A stretch of 40,861 bases of DNA from an uncultured Collinsella sp. Its GTDB lineage: Bacteria; Actinomycetota; Coriobacteriia; Coriobacteriales; Coriobacteriaceae. The position numbers and the translations under genes were made by a program. The stretch covers positions 1 through 40,861 of the forward strand of contig USFK01000001.1 of the NCBI GenBank assembly GCA_900553935.1. Reading direction: 5' to 3'. This document shows, one piece after another, positions 15,161-22,146 of the stretch. The stretch's first letter is position 1. The number at the start of each line of letters is the position of its first letter. The notes under the pieces were generated by a model that worked only from the letters and a program-made list of their open reading frames with translations, was not told the origin of the DNA and made no database searches.

Positions 15161-17008
15161 TTATTCGACCGTGACGCTTTTCGCCAGGTTGCGGGGCTGG
15201 TCAACGTCGCAACCGCGCAGGATGGCGACCTCGCGGGCGAGCAGCTGCAGCGGGACGCTCGCCGTGATGGGGCTGAACACGTCGCGGACGGCCGGCACGC
15301 GAATGATGCAGTCGGCAATCTTGTTGATCTCCTCGTCGCCCTCGGTGGCAACGACGATGACCTTGGCGCCGCGCGCCTTGCACTCCATGAGGTTCGACAC
15401 GGTCTTGTCGTAGGTGGCACTCTTGGTGGCCACCGCGACGACGGGGAAGCCCGGGTCGATCAGGGCGATGGGGCCGTGCTTCATCTCACCGGCGGCGTAG
15501 GCCTCGGCGTGCAGGTAGCTGACCTCCTTGAGCTTGAGAGCGCCCTCGTAGGAGATAGCGGCGCCCATGCCGCGGCCCACGAACAGCGCGGACTGCGCGT
15601 CCTTGCAGACAAGCGCGGCCTCGTGCACGGCCTCGGTCTGCGTATCCAGAATCCACTGGATCTGCTCGGCCGTATCGGAAAGCTCGCGGAACAGCATGCG
15701 CGTCTGCTTGGTGGTCAGGCGGTACTTGACCTGCGCCAGCAGAAGGGCCAAAAGCGTGAGGCTCACGACCTGGCCGATGAAGCTCTTGGTCGAGGCGACA
15801 GCGATCTCCTTGTTGGCCTTGGTGTAGATGACGCCATCGCTCTCGCGCGCCACCGGGCTGCCCACCACGTTGGTGATGCCAAAGACCTTGGCGCCCTTGA
15901 TGCGCGCGTCGCGAATGGCGGCAAGGGTATCGGCCGTCTCGCCCGACTGGGACACGGCCACAACAAGCGTCGTCGGCGTGATGATGGGGTTGCGGTAGCG
16001 GAACTCGCTTGCCGCCTCGACCTCGGTAGGAATACGAGCCCAGCCCTCAATAAGGTTCTTAGCGATGAGTCCGGCATGGTAGCTGGTGCCGCAGGCAATC
16101 ACATACACGCGGTCGATATCGTTGAGCTCCTCGAGCGAAAGGCCCAACTCATCGATATCGAGCTCGCCGGCAGGCGTCATGCGACCCACCAGCGTGTCGC
16201 GCACGACGCGAGGCTGCTCGTGAATCTCCTTGAGCATAAAGTCGGGATAACCGCCCTTTTCGGCCATGTCCAGATCCCAGTCGATATGGGTAACCTTGGG
16301 CTCAATCACATTGCCGGCCTCGTCGGTATACTCGACGCCCGCAGGCGTGAGCTTGGCAAACTGACCGTCCTCGAGCACCACGACATCACGGGTGGCGTCG
16401 ATGAGCGCGATCACGTCGGAGGCAACGTAGGAGCCGGTCTCGCCCATGCCGACCACGATCGGGGAATCCTTGCGGGCCACGGCGATTACGCCAGGCTCGT
16501 CGGCGCACACGGCGGCCAAGCCATAGGCGCCCACCACGTGGGTGCAAGCCTCGCGCACGGAGGCCATCAGGTCGTGCGTCTCGGCATAAGCCTCTTCGAT
16601 CAGATGCGCGAAGACCTCGGTATCGGTCTCGCTCTTAAAGTGGTGGCCGCGGCCCTCCAGCTCTTCGCGCAGCTCGGCGAAGTTCTCGATGATGCCGTTG
16701 TGGACGATGGCGATACGACCGTCGCAGCTGGTGTGGGGATGGGCATTAACGACGGAAGGTTTGCCGTGGGTGGCCCAGCGGGTGTGACCAATGCCGCAGG
16801 TAGCGTCGCTGTCGATGTTGGAAAGCTCGCTCTCCAGGCCCGCGACCTTGCCCACGCGACGGATGACGTCGAGGTGCGCCGCGGCGCCCTCGCCCACCTC
16901 GAGCGCGACGCCCGAGGAGTCATAGCCGCGATACTCCATGCGCTTGAGGCCCGTGACCAGGATGTTCTTTGCAATATCAGAGCCGGTGTAGCCGACAATT
17001 CCGCACAT
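15161..17008 (-). CDS. glmS: Glutamine--fructose-6-phosphate aminotransferase (isomerizing)
   Basis: Makes glucosamine-6-phosphate from fructose-6-phosphate and glutamine, the first step toward peptidoglycan amino sugars. 615 residues, full length. MCGIVGYTGS supplies the N-terminal catalytic Cys (residue 2) of the class II glutamine amidotransferase; GIGHTRWATHG, NGIIENF and SDTEV-type loops (SETDTEVFAHL) follow. The two SIS isomerase domains contain CGTSYHAGLIAK, SQSGETADTLAAI, and a GRGMGAAISYEGALKLKEVSY segment. The C-terminus ends NLAKSVTVE, as in the family. A long palindrome sits ~105 bases upstream. No glmS ribozyme core was recognised; that element is largely restricted to Firmicutes. 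Confidence 0.97.
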   Translation of the reverse strand: MCGIVGYTGSDIAKNILVTGLKRMEYRGYDSSGVALEVGEGAAAHLDVIRRVGKVAGLESELSNIDSDATCGIGHTRWATHGKPSVVNAHPHTSCDGRIAIVHNGIIENFAELREELEGRGHHFKSETDTEVFAHLIEEAYAETHDLMASVREACTHVVGAYGLAAVCADEPGVIAVARKDSPIVVGMGETGSYVASDVIALIDATRDVVVLEDGQFAKLTPAGVEYTDEAGNVIEPKVTHIDWDLDMAEKGGYPDFMLKEIHEQPRVVRDTLVGRMTPAGELDIDELGLSLEELNDIDRVYVIACGTSYHAGLIAKNLIEGWARIPTEVEAASEFRYRNPIITPTTLVVAVSQSGETADTLAAIRDARIKGAKVFGITNVVGSPVARESDGVIYTKANKEIAVASTKSFIGQVVSLTLLALLLAQVKYRLTTKQTRMLFRELSDTAEQIQWILDTQTEAVHEAALVCKDAQSALFVGRGMGAAISYEGALKLKEVSYLHAEAYAAGEMKHGPIALIDPGFPVVAVATKSATYDKTVSNLMECKARGAKVIVVATEGDEEINKIADCIIRVPAVRDVFSPITASVPLQLLAREVAILRGCDVDQPRNLAKSVTVE

Positions 17009-17082
17009 AGGATAAATCCCTTCGCTCGCGTGACTGCAAAACGCCCACGCACGACGGGCGCTGAGACGTATAACGTTCGAGT

Positions 17083-17142
17083 ATTGTACTCACGCAAACG
17101 CAAGCTGATATACCAGAAGTGGTATCTCAACTTAGATACCAC
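17083..17142 (-). promoter_or_regulatory. Candidate glmS promoter and operator
   Basis: On the minus strand a TACAAT -10 (17083-17088) lies below a 9-bp palindrome GTGGTATCT-CAACTT-AGATACCAC (17119-17142, plus sense). A further half-site ATACC-AGAAGT precedes it on the plus strand, so ATACC/GGTAT/ATACC alternate. The AGTGGTnT half resembles amino-sugar regulator sites of the NagR/DasR type, but with a different spacing; this link is inference. Confidence 0.45.
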
Positions 17143-17161
17143 CCGATGCACACACGTCCAG

Positions 17162-17214
17162 CCGGTCCAAACCACCACGAAGGGGACAGGCACCTTTGTG
17201 GTGGTTTGGACCGG
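17162..17214 (+). repeat. GGGACAG-core hairpin, copy C (17-bp stem)
   Basis: A perfect 17-bp stem, CCGGTCCAAACCACCAC (17162-17178) with GTGGTGGTTTGGACCGG (17198-17214), encloses GAAGGGGACAGGCACCTTT. Largest member of the family in this window. Confidence 0.85.
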
Positions 17215-17239
17215 GGCGGCGTCCTATCCCGGCGAAATA

Positions 17240-17294
17240 TCTCGATCTGTAACATCTGAGCCGCAATAAGCCGGCTTAGTGTTACAGATCGAGA
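17240..17294. repeat. TCTCGATCTGTAACA inverted pair 1
   Basis: TCTCGATCTGTAACA (17240-17254) and its exact reverse complement TGTTACAGATCGAGA (17280-17294), 25 bases apart. The spacer contains a 12-base palindrome TAAGCCGGCTTA. Confidence 0.8.
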
Positions 17295-17318
17295 CATTAC
17301 GGTTCGATCCCAACACTA

Positions 17319-17377
17319 TGTCTCGATCTGTAACAGGTAGAGCTGGTTTTGCCGTCCAGATGTTACAGATCGAGACA
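17319..17377. repeat. TGTCTCGATCTGTAACA inverted pair 2
   Basis: TGTCTCGATCTGTAACA (17319-17335) and its exact reverse complement (17361-17377), 25 bases apart. The sequence is the same as in pair 1 extended by two bases, and the spacer length is identical. Confidence 0.8.
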
Positions 17378-17400
17378 ATTGAAGGCCCGGGTAGCTCAAG

Positions 17401-17433
17401 CCACCACAAAGGTGCCTGCCCCCTTCGTGGTGG
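17401..17433 (-). repeat. GGGACAG-core hairpin, copy D (CCACCAC stem)
   Basis: CCACCAC / GTGGTGG stem, read on the minus strand as CCACCACGAAGGGGGCAG followed by GCACCTTTGTGGTGG. One core base differs (GGGGGCAG for GGGGACAG). A shorter, reversed relative of copy C. Confidence 0.75.
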
Positions 17434-17453
17434 TCGCGCTGGCAACGGCGTTT

Positions 17454-17502
17454 CCCCAGATAAAACCTGCCAAAATAAACCTGTCCCTAATTGGCAGGTT
17501 TT
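17454..17502 (-). repeat. GGGACAG-core hairpin, copy E (AAAACCTGCCAA stem)
   Basis: Reverse-oriented relative of copies B and F: AAAACCTGCCAA (17462-17473) and TTGGCAGGTTTT (17491-17502) around TTAGGGACAGGTTTATT-type core. The shared ATCTGGGG flank lies at 17454-17461. It sits ~65 bases upstream of the LacI gene. Confidence 0.8.
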
Positions 17503-17566
17503 GCCACCCCGGGGGCGGGCGATGCTACAATCTGGCTTGTACTTGAAACGCATCAAAGGGGCCGCT

Positions 17567-18700
17567 ATGGCAAAGGTTAAAATCAGCGACGTCGCGCGCG
17601 AAGCCGGGGTTTCGTTGGGCACGGTTTCCAACGCGCTCAACCATCCCGAAAAGTTGCGTCCCGAGACCCTCAAGCTCATTAACGAAACCATCAATCGACT
17701 GGGCTACCTGCCCAACCAAAGCGCTCGTCAGCTTGCGGGCGGCGCCACCAAGTCCTTTGGCCTGGTCCTCCCCCGTCTCGATCACGGCTTTTCGCTCCAA
17801 ATCGCCAGCGGCGCCCACAACGAAGCCCGCAAGCACGGCTACGACTTGCTCATCGCCAACGCCGATAACGACGATATTCTCCAGGACCATTACCTGCGCT
17901 ATTTTATGGGCACCCAGATGTCCGGCGTTATGGTTCAGCCCATGGCATCCCCCGACTGGCACCCCGCCATGACCAAGATGCCCGTGCCGATCGTCCATCT
18001 GGACATCCATTGCTCTGAGCCCGGCTACTACGTAGCGGCCGACAACGAGGCCCAGGGTCGCATCATTGCCGAACTCGCCATCGCCCGTGGCGCGCGCCAT
18101 ATTGTCGTCGTCGGCCGAGCAGCATTTATGCAACTCACCCTGCGCGTGCTTGGCATTCACAAGGCCCTTGCCCTGCACCCCAATATCAAGATCGAAGTTA
18201 TCGACGCCGGCGAGTGGAACACGGCGGCCGACGGCTATGGTATCGGCAACCAAATCGCCGAACGTCCCGCCGACGAACGCCCCGATTTTGTCATCGGCCT
18301 GACCGATGTACTGGCGTCGGGCGTTATCTCGGCGCTGACAGACAAAGGCATCTCCGTCCCCGAGCAGGTCCGCGTGGCCGGCTGCGACGGCAATCCGCTC
18401 GCCTGGAGCGGGTCGGTCCCACTGACCACGGTAGCGCCTCCGGGCTACGAGATTGGCCGCAAGGGCGTTCAGTTGCTGATGGAGCAAATCGAGAACAAGC
18501 CCGCCGCTAAGACCAAACGCGTCCGCATCGGCTCCGCCGCGCGTACCGTCACCGCGGTCACGGCCACCGAGGACATTAACCGTCAGGAGCTCGTGCGCCC
18601 CTTCTTGCTCGAGCGTGTGAGCACCCAAAAGGCCGAGCAGCACCCGACGGGCCCATCCGCGGCCCCTATAACCGACATCAACCTGGGCGCCTACCTGTAA
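17567..18700 (+). CDS. LacI family transcriptional regulator
   Basis: 377 residues. The N-terminal helix-turn-helix MAKVKISDVAREAGVSLGTVSNALNHPEKLRPETLKLI and hinge GYLPNQSARQLAGG are typical. A periplasmic-binding-protein-like sugar domain follows (FGLVLPRLDHGF, VMVQPMA, GRIIAELAIARGARHIVVVG, RVAGCDGNPLAWSGSVPLTTVAPPGYEIG). The last ~30 residues are an extra tail. ATG 17567 has AAAGGGG in front. No sugar genes lie beside it; neighbours are glmS (divergent) and an ATPase, so its effector and targets cannot be read from context. Its upstream region is packed with hairpins, and no obvious CG-centred LacI operator was found there. Confidence 0.92.
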   Translation: MAKVKISDVAREAGVSLGTVSNALNHPEKLRPETLKLINETINRLGYLPNQSARQLAGGATKSFGLVLPRLDHGFSLQIASGAHNEARKHGYDLLIANADNDDILQDHYLRYFMGTQMSGVMVQPMASPDWHPAMTKMPVPIVHLDIHCSEPGYYVAADNEAQGRIIAELAIARGARHIVVVGRAAFMQLTLRVLGIHKALALHPNIKIEVIDAGEWNTAADGYGIGNQIAERPADERPDFVIGLTDVLASGVISALTDKGISVPEQVRVAGCDGNPLAWSGSVPLTTVAPPGYEIGRKGVQLLMEQIENKPAAKTKRVRIGSAARTVTAVTATEDINRQELVRPFLLERVSTQKAEQHPTGPSAAPITDINLGAYL

Positions 18701-18706
18701 CAAATA

Positions 18707-18743
18707 AACGCCGCAGCGGAAATAACTACGCTGCGGCGTTTTT
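18707..18743 (+). terminator. Terminator of the LacI gene
   Basis: AACGCCGCAGCG / CGCTGCGGCGTT, loop GAAATAACTA, then TTT-G-TT. Six bases after the stop. Confidence 0.85.
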
Positions 18744-18915
18744 GTTGGCCCCACGTGCCCTCCCCATTTAGCCGGGCCTGCGGCTACGGAAATTTATGGC
18801 ATATAATCCGTTTTTTATTAACTTTTTTGCTAAAATGGATTCAATTCCATATTTTTAGAAATTTCCTATAAGTATTGATTTTGCTCCAGTTTTTTCTCGC
18901 CAAGAAAGAGGCTTC
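18744..18915. other. AT-rich region upstream of the DUF4143 ATPase
   Basis: 172 bases, of which 18785-18900 is strikingly AT-rich for this genome. It holds TATAAT (18802-18807) and a TAAAAT string near 18831 as possible -10 elements, and an ATGGA/TCCAT repeat. It supports a separate promoter and possibly acquired DNA. Confidence 0.4.
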
Positions 18916-20121
18916 ATGAATCTGATTGATCGCAAACAGTACCTCGACTGGCTCATTTCGTGGAAAGACTCGCACGTCATCAAGGTCGTTTCGGGCGTCC
19001 GAAGGTCCGGCAAATCAAAGCTATTCGAAATCTACCGCAGCTACCTGCGCGATCATGGAATCACAGGCGGCCAGGTTATATCCCTCAACTTTGAAGACCT
19101 GGAGTTCGAGTCGCTTGCGTCGTATAGAGCGCTCTACGACTACATTTCCGCCAGACTCGTCCCCGATAAGATGAACTACGTTTTTCTGGACGAGATACAG
19201 CACGTCGAGCATTTCGAAAAAGCCGTCGACAGTCTTTTTATCAAAGACAATGTCGACCTCTACATAACCGGTTCCAACGCCTATCTGCTCTCGAGCGAGC
19301 TGGCAACTTTGCTCTCCGGTCGCTACGTAGAGCTCAAGATGCTGCCCCTATCCTTTAAAGAGTTTTGCTCGGCAAAAACCAATGACGGAAAGGCTCCCGC
19401 GCAGTTGTTTGACGAGTACATCACCCGGGGCTCTTTTCCCTTTATCGCCGAGACGGGCATTCAGGGACCCCAGGCGCGCGATTATCTTATGAGCCTCTAC
19501 GATACCATCGTCATACGCGACGTTATCGAACGCCTGAAGGTCTCGGACGTCCCGACCCTGCGCGATATCACCAAGTTCCTACTCCATAGCATTGGAAACC
19601 GGATCTCGATTAAAAAAATCTCCGACACGCTCTCGTCCAACGGCAACAAAACCGACCAGAAAACCGTAGCCAAGTACCTCAAAGGCTTAACAGACAGCCT
19701 TGTGCTGTACTATGCTCCGCGCTATAACGTGCGCGGTCGGCAGCTTCTTACAACAAACGGCAAATACTACGCCGTTGACCTTGGACTTAGAGGCGCTCTT
19801 GTCAAAACCCAAAGCAGCGATATCGGTCATATCCTCGAAAATGTTGTCTATCTCGAGCTCCTACGCCGCGGATACGACGTCTACGTGGGCGATATCGACG
19901 GTGGGGAAATCGATTTTGTTGCCCTACGCTCAGACGAGACGGCCTATTTTCAGGTTTCAGCCACCACACTCGACGAAACCACCCTCAATCGAGAGTTGGC
20001 CCCCTTTAAAAAAGTCCGAGACAACTACCCCAAAACGCTTCTTACGCTCGACACGCTGTTTGCGAACGCGAACTACGAAGGAGTCCGCAAGCGCAACGTG
20101 ATCGACTGGCTCCTGGAGTAA
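18916..20121 (+). CDS. AAA_14/DUF4143 ATPase
   Basis: 401-residue predicted ATPase of a large, poorly characterised family common in gut bacteria. Walker A is GVRRSGKS (27-34) and Walker B MNYVFLDEIQ (~86-95, catalytic Asp-Glu), followed by sensor-like YITGSNAYLLSSELAT and the GRYVELKMLPLSFKEF arginine-finger region. A winged-helix segment (~205-260) and the DUF4143 C-terminal domain come next, with LENVVYLELLRRGYDVYVGD, GEIDFVAL and YFQVS. That is a restriction-endonuclease-like core whose usual E-x-K is replaced by Q-V-S, so it is probably not a nuclease. Stand-alone, behind an AT-rich promoter and somewhat lower in GC. Roles proposed for relatives (mobile element or toxin-like behaviour) are unproven. 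Confidence 0.9.
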   Translation: MNLIDRKQYLDWLISWKDSHVIKVVSGVRRSGKSKLFEIYRSYLRDHGITGGQVISLNFEDLEFESLASYRALYDYISARLVPDKMNYVFLDEIQHVEHFEKAVDSLFIKDNVDLYITGSNAYLLSSELATLLSGRYVELKMLPLSFKEFCSAKTNDGKAPAQLFDEYITRGSFPFIAETGIQGPQARDYLMSLYDTIVIRDVIERLKVSDVPTLRDITKFLLHSIGNRISIKKISDTLSSNGNKTDQKTVAKYLKGLTDSLVLYYAPRYNVRGRQLLTTNGKYYAVDLGLRGALVKTQSSDIGHILENVVYLELLRRGYDVYVGDIDGGEIDFVALRSDETAYFQVSATTLDETTLNRELAPFKKVRDNYPKTLLTLDTLFANANYEGVRKRNVIDWLLE

Positions 20122-20322
20122 CTTGTAGCGTCATAACCCTCCGCCAGCTCCTTACCAAGGCCGCAGCCCCAGTCGCTTAAAGCACAATGCCCCTCTTATC
20201 GGCCAAAACAGCAATCTTGGCGTGATAAAAGGGGCTGACTGCGTCAGCGCTTCCACGCAGGCGCCGTTGCCGTCACCGTCCCGCGGGATCGGGTGCGGGA
20301 CATGGCGACTCGCGTACAAACG
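20122..20322. other. Intergenic spacer with long imperfect hairpin
   Basis: Between the convergent ATPase and HAD genes. GCCCCTCTTATC (20189-20200) pairs with GATAAAAGGGGC (20224-20235) at 11 of 12 positions, and CCAA/TTGG pairs inside. GCTGAC-TGC-GTCAGC follows at once. No T run, so termination is uncertain. Confidence 0.45.
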
Positions 20323-20973
20323 CTAGCGCACGGCCTTGACCGCGGCCGGCAGATCGAACAGCGTATCGAGCACAGCCTCGCAGCCATCCACCACGTCCTG
20401 CGGCAGCGGCACGATGTCGGGAACGGCGAAGACGTGGCAGCCGGCCGTGATGCCCGAGACGCAGCCGTTGCGGGAATCCTCGACCACGGCGCACTCCTCG
20501 GGAGCAAAGCCCGCGCGCTCGCAGGCGAGCAGGTACATCTCTGGATCGGGCTTGCCGTGTACGACGTCCTCGCCGCAGGTCACCGTCTCAAACTTATCAA
20601 AGAGGCCGACCATCTTAAGGTTGCGCTCGGCGGTAACATGGCGCGACGACGTCGCAAGACCCACGTGATAGCCCGCAGTCAGCAGCTCGTCGAGGCACTC
20701 GGCGGCACCGTCCTTAAGCTCCAGATCGGTCTTGACCATCTCGTCGCGAATCTCCCTATGGCGACGATAGATTGCCTCAGCGGTTTCGCAGCTGCCGTAA
20801 TGCTCATCAAGGATCTCCATGACATCGGGCAGCGTGCGACCGATAAACTGATGGATCAGCGCATCATCAATCGCGAATCCCAGCTCGGCCGCGCCCGCCT
20901 TCCACGCCTTGATACCCAAACGCTCGGTATCGACCAGCGTTCCGTCCATGTCAAAAATAACGGCCTTGATCAT
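20323..20973 (-). CDS. HAD-IA family phosphatase / phosphoglucomutase-like hydrolase
   Basis: 216 residues. HAD motif I FDMDGTLVDTE (~6-16), an alpha-helical cap of the beta-phosphoglucomutase type (C1), motif II LATSS (Thr/Ser), motif III GKPDPEMYL (Lys), and motif IV VVEDSRNG (acidic pair). It hydrolyses a small phosphate ester; the substrate is not predictable. ATG 20973 (MIKAVIF) follows GGGGGACCGAT; an upstream in-frame start at 21060 was rejected. It is divergent from larE, and the two share an intergenic region of 173 bases. Confidence 0.88.
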   Translation of the reverse strand: MIKAVIFDMDGTLVDTERLGIKAWKAGAAELGFAIDDALIHQFIGRTLPDVMEILDEHYGSCETAEAIYRRHREIRDEMVKTDLELKDGAAECLDELLTAGYHVGLATSSRHVTAERNLKMVGLFDKFETVTCGEDVVHGKPDPEMYLLACERAGFAPEECAVVEDSRNGCVSGITAGCHVFAVPDIVPLPQDVVDGCEAVLDTLFDLPAAVKAVR

Positions 20974-21094
20974 ATCGGTCCCCCATCGCTTCGCGCTGCT
21001 GTACTCCCGCAACTTTACCGCACCTGTAAACTTGTATATAACGTATATAGCATATTGCACTTTCGTTACATAGATAGAAGTCTTATGACAAGCG

Positions 21095-21124
21095 ACTCGG
21101 TAGGATTATAGTTTTCGACCGAGT
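21095..21124. promoter_or_regulatory. ACTCGGT inverted repeat upstream of larE
   Basis: ACTCGGT (21095-21101) and ACCGAGT (21118-21124) with a 16-base AT-rich spacer, ending 22 bases before the larE start. Possible operator or leader hairpin. Confidence 0.35.
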
Positions 21125-21146
21125 ACTCAACGGCAAGGATCGACTT

Positions 21147-22025
21147 ATGCTTTCAGACACCACCGCACCCGCAGAGGGGCTTCAGGACAAACTCGCAGCG
21201 CTCGAGCAGCTGCTTTTAGCATACGGACGCGTCGCCATCGGCTTTTCCGGTGGCGTCGACAGCAGCTTTTTGGCCGCGGTCTGCGCCCGCATCATGCCCG
21301 CCAGCACGCTTCTCGTTCACCTCACCACGCCGCTCATCGGCACGCCCGAGCAGGCTTCGTTTGAGCGCTCCGTTGATGGACAAGCCAATGAGGGGCCGCA
21401 TTTTAAGCTCCCCGTGCTCAATCTTTCGGTCGATCAGCTGCAGCTCCCCCAAGTAGCCTGCAACGATGTCAATCGCTGCTACCACTGCAAGCATGCCGGC
21501 TTTACCGCCATCGTCAACCACGCCAGGTCGCTGGGCTTTCCCGCCGTCATCGATGGCAGCAATGCAAGCGATCGCGGTGACTACCGCCCCGGCATGCGCG
21601 CGGCAAAAGAGCTCGGCGTACGCTCCCCTCTCATGGAGGTCGGCTTTACCAAGGACGAGGAGCGCGAGTTGCTGCGCGCCTGGGGATACCCCGTCTGGAA
21701 CCTGCCGGCAGGAGCCTGCCTGGCCACGCGTGTCCCCACGGGCGAGGAGCTCACGCGCGAGAAGGTCGATCTCGTTCGTGCTTGCGAGGATTACCTGCAC
21801 GATCTTGGTCTGGCACAGGTGCGCGCACGCCTTGTTGGCGGCTGCATGCATATCGAGGCAGCGCCGGCAGACGTCGCCAAGATCGCCGCCCTCGGCAGTA
21901 CCGCGGTCAACGACGAGGGCAAGGCCCCGCTTCCCGCCGCCATCGAGTCCGCGCTGCGCGAGCTGGGCTGCGGCCATATCTCCCCCGAGGTAACTCCCTA
22001 CATCCACGGCAACATGAACCTTTAA
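21147..22025 (+). CDS. larE: ATP-dependent sulfur transferase LarE-like (nickel-pincer cofactor synthesis)
   Basis: PP-loop enzyme that converts the two carboxylates of the pyridinium mononucleotide precursor to thiocarboxylates in synthesis of the nickel-pincer nucleotide of lactate racemase. 292 residues. PP-loop SGGVDSS (34-40). Three Cys are conserved in position: CYHC (111 and 114) and PAGACLATR (191). A single Cys at the 191-equivalent marks sacrificial LarE; three Cys fit the [4Fe-4S] class that recycles sulfur, which is the expected type here. AAGGA precedes the ATG. LarB, LarC and LarA are not in the window. Related PP-loop enzymes (NAD synthase, ExsB) lack this Cys pattern. Confidence 0.88.
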   Translation: MLSDTTAPAEGLQDKLAALEQLLLAYGRVAIGFSGGVDSSFLAAVCARIMPASTLLVHLTTPLIGTPEQASFERSVDGQANEGPHFKLPVLNLSVDQLQLPQVACNDVNRCYHCKHAGFTAIVNHARSLGFPAVIDGSNASDRGDYRPGMRAAKELGVRSPLMEVGFTKDEERELLRAWGYPVWNLPAGACLATRVPTGEELTREKVDLVRACEDYLHDLGLAQVRARLVGGCMHIEAAPADVAKIAALGSTAVNDEGKAPLPAAIESALRELGCGHISPEVTPYIHGNMNL

Positions 22026-22037
22026 GTTACGCCGTTT

Positions 22038-22083
22038 AACCTACCAAAAAGGGACAGGTTTATTTTGGCAGGTTTTATCTGGG
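22038..22083 (+). repeat. GGGACAG-core hairpin, copy F (AACCTACCAAAA stem)
   Basis: AACCTACCAAAA (22038-22049), AGGGACAGGTTTA, TTTTGGCAGGTT (22063-22074), TTATCTGGG. It differs from copy B by one base in the left arm and lies 12 bases after the larE stop. Confidence 0.8.
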
Positions 22084-22146
22084 TAAACGACCTGCAGCGT
22101 CTCCTGCTAGACTGGTAGATTCGCAACCGAACAACCAGGAGCCCCC

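Noticed and set aside
17009..17160. glmS ribozyme
   Set aside because: The conserved core and the adjacent P1-P2 pseudoknot pattern were not recognisable; a protein operator-like palindrome is present instead.
17162..17502. CRISPR-like array upstream of lacI
   Set aside because: The repeats are hairpins of different types in alternating orientation, not direct repeats with regular spacers, and there are no cas genes.
21059..21076. Fourth copy of the ACTTTAGTTA palindrome upstream of larE (ACTTTCGTTACATAG)
   Set aside because: The left half agrees but the right half does not; 13 of 18 positions is too weak to call.
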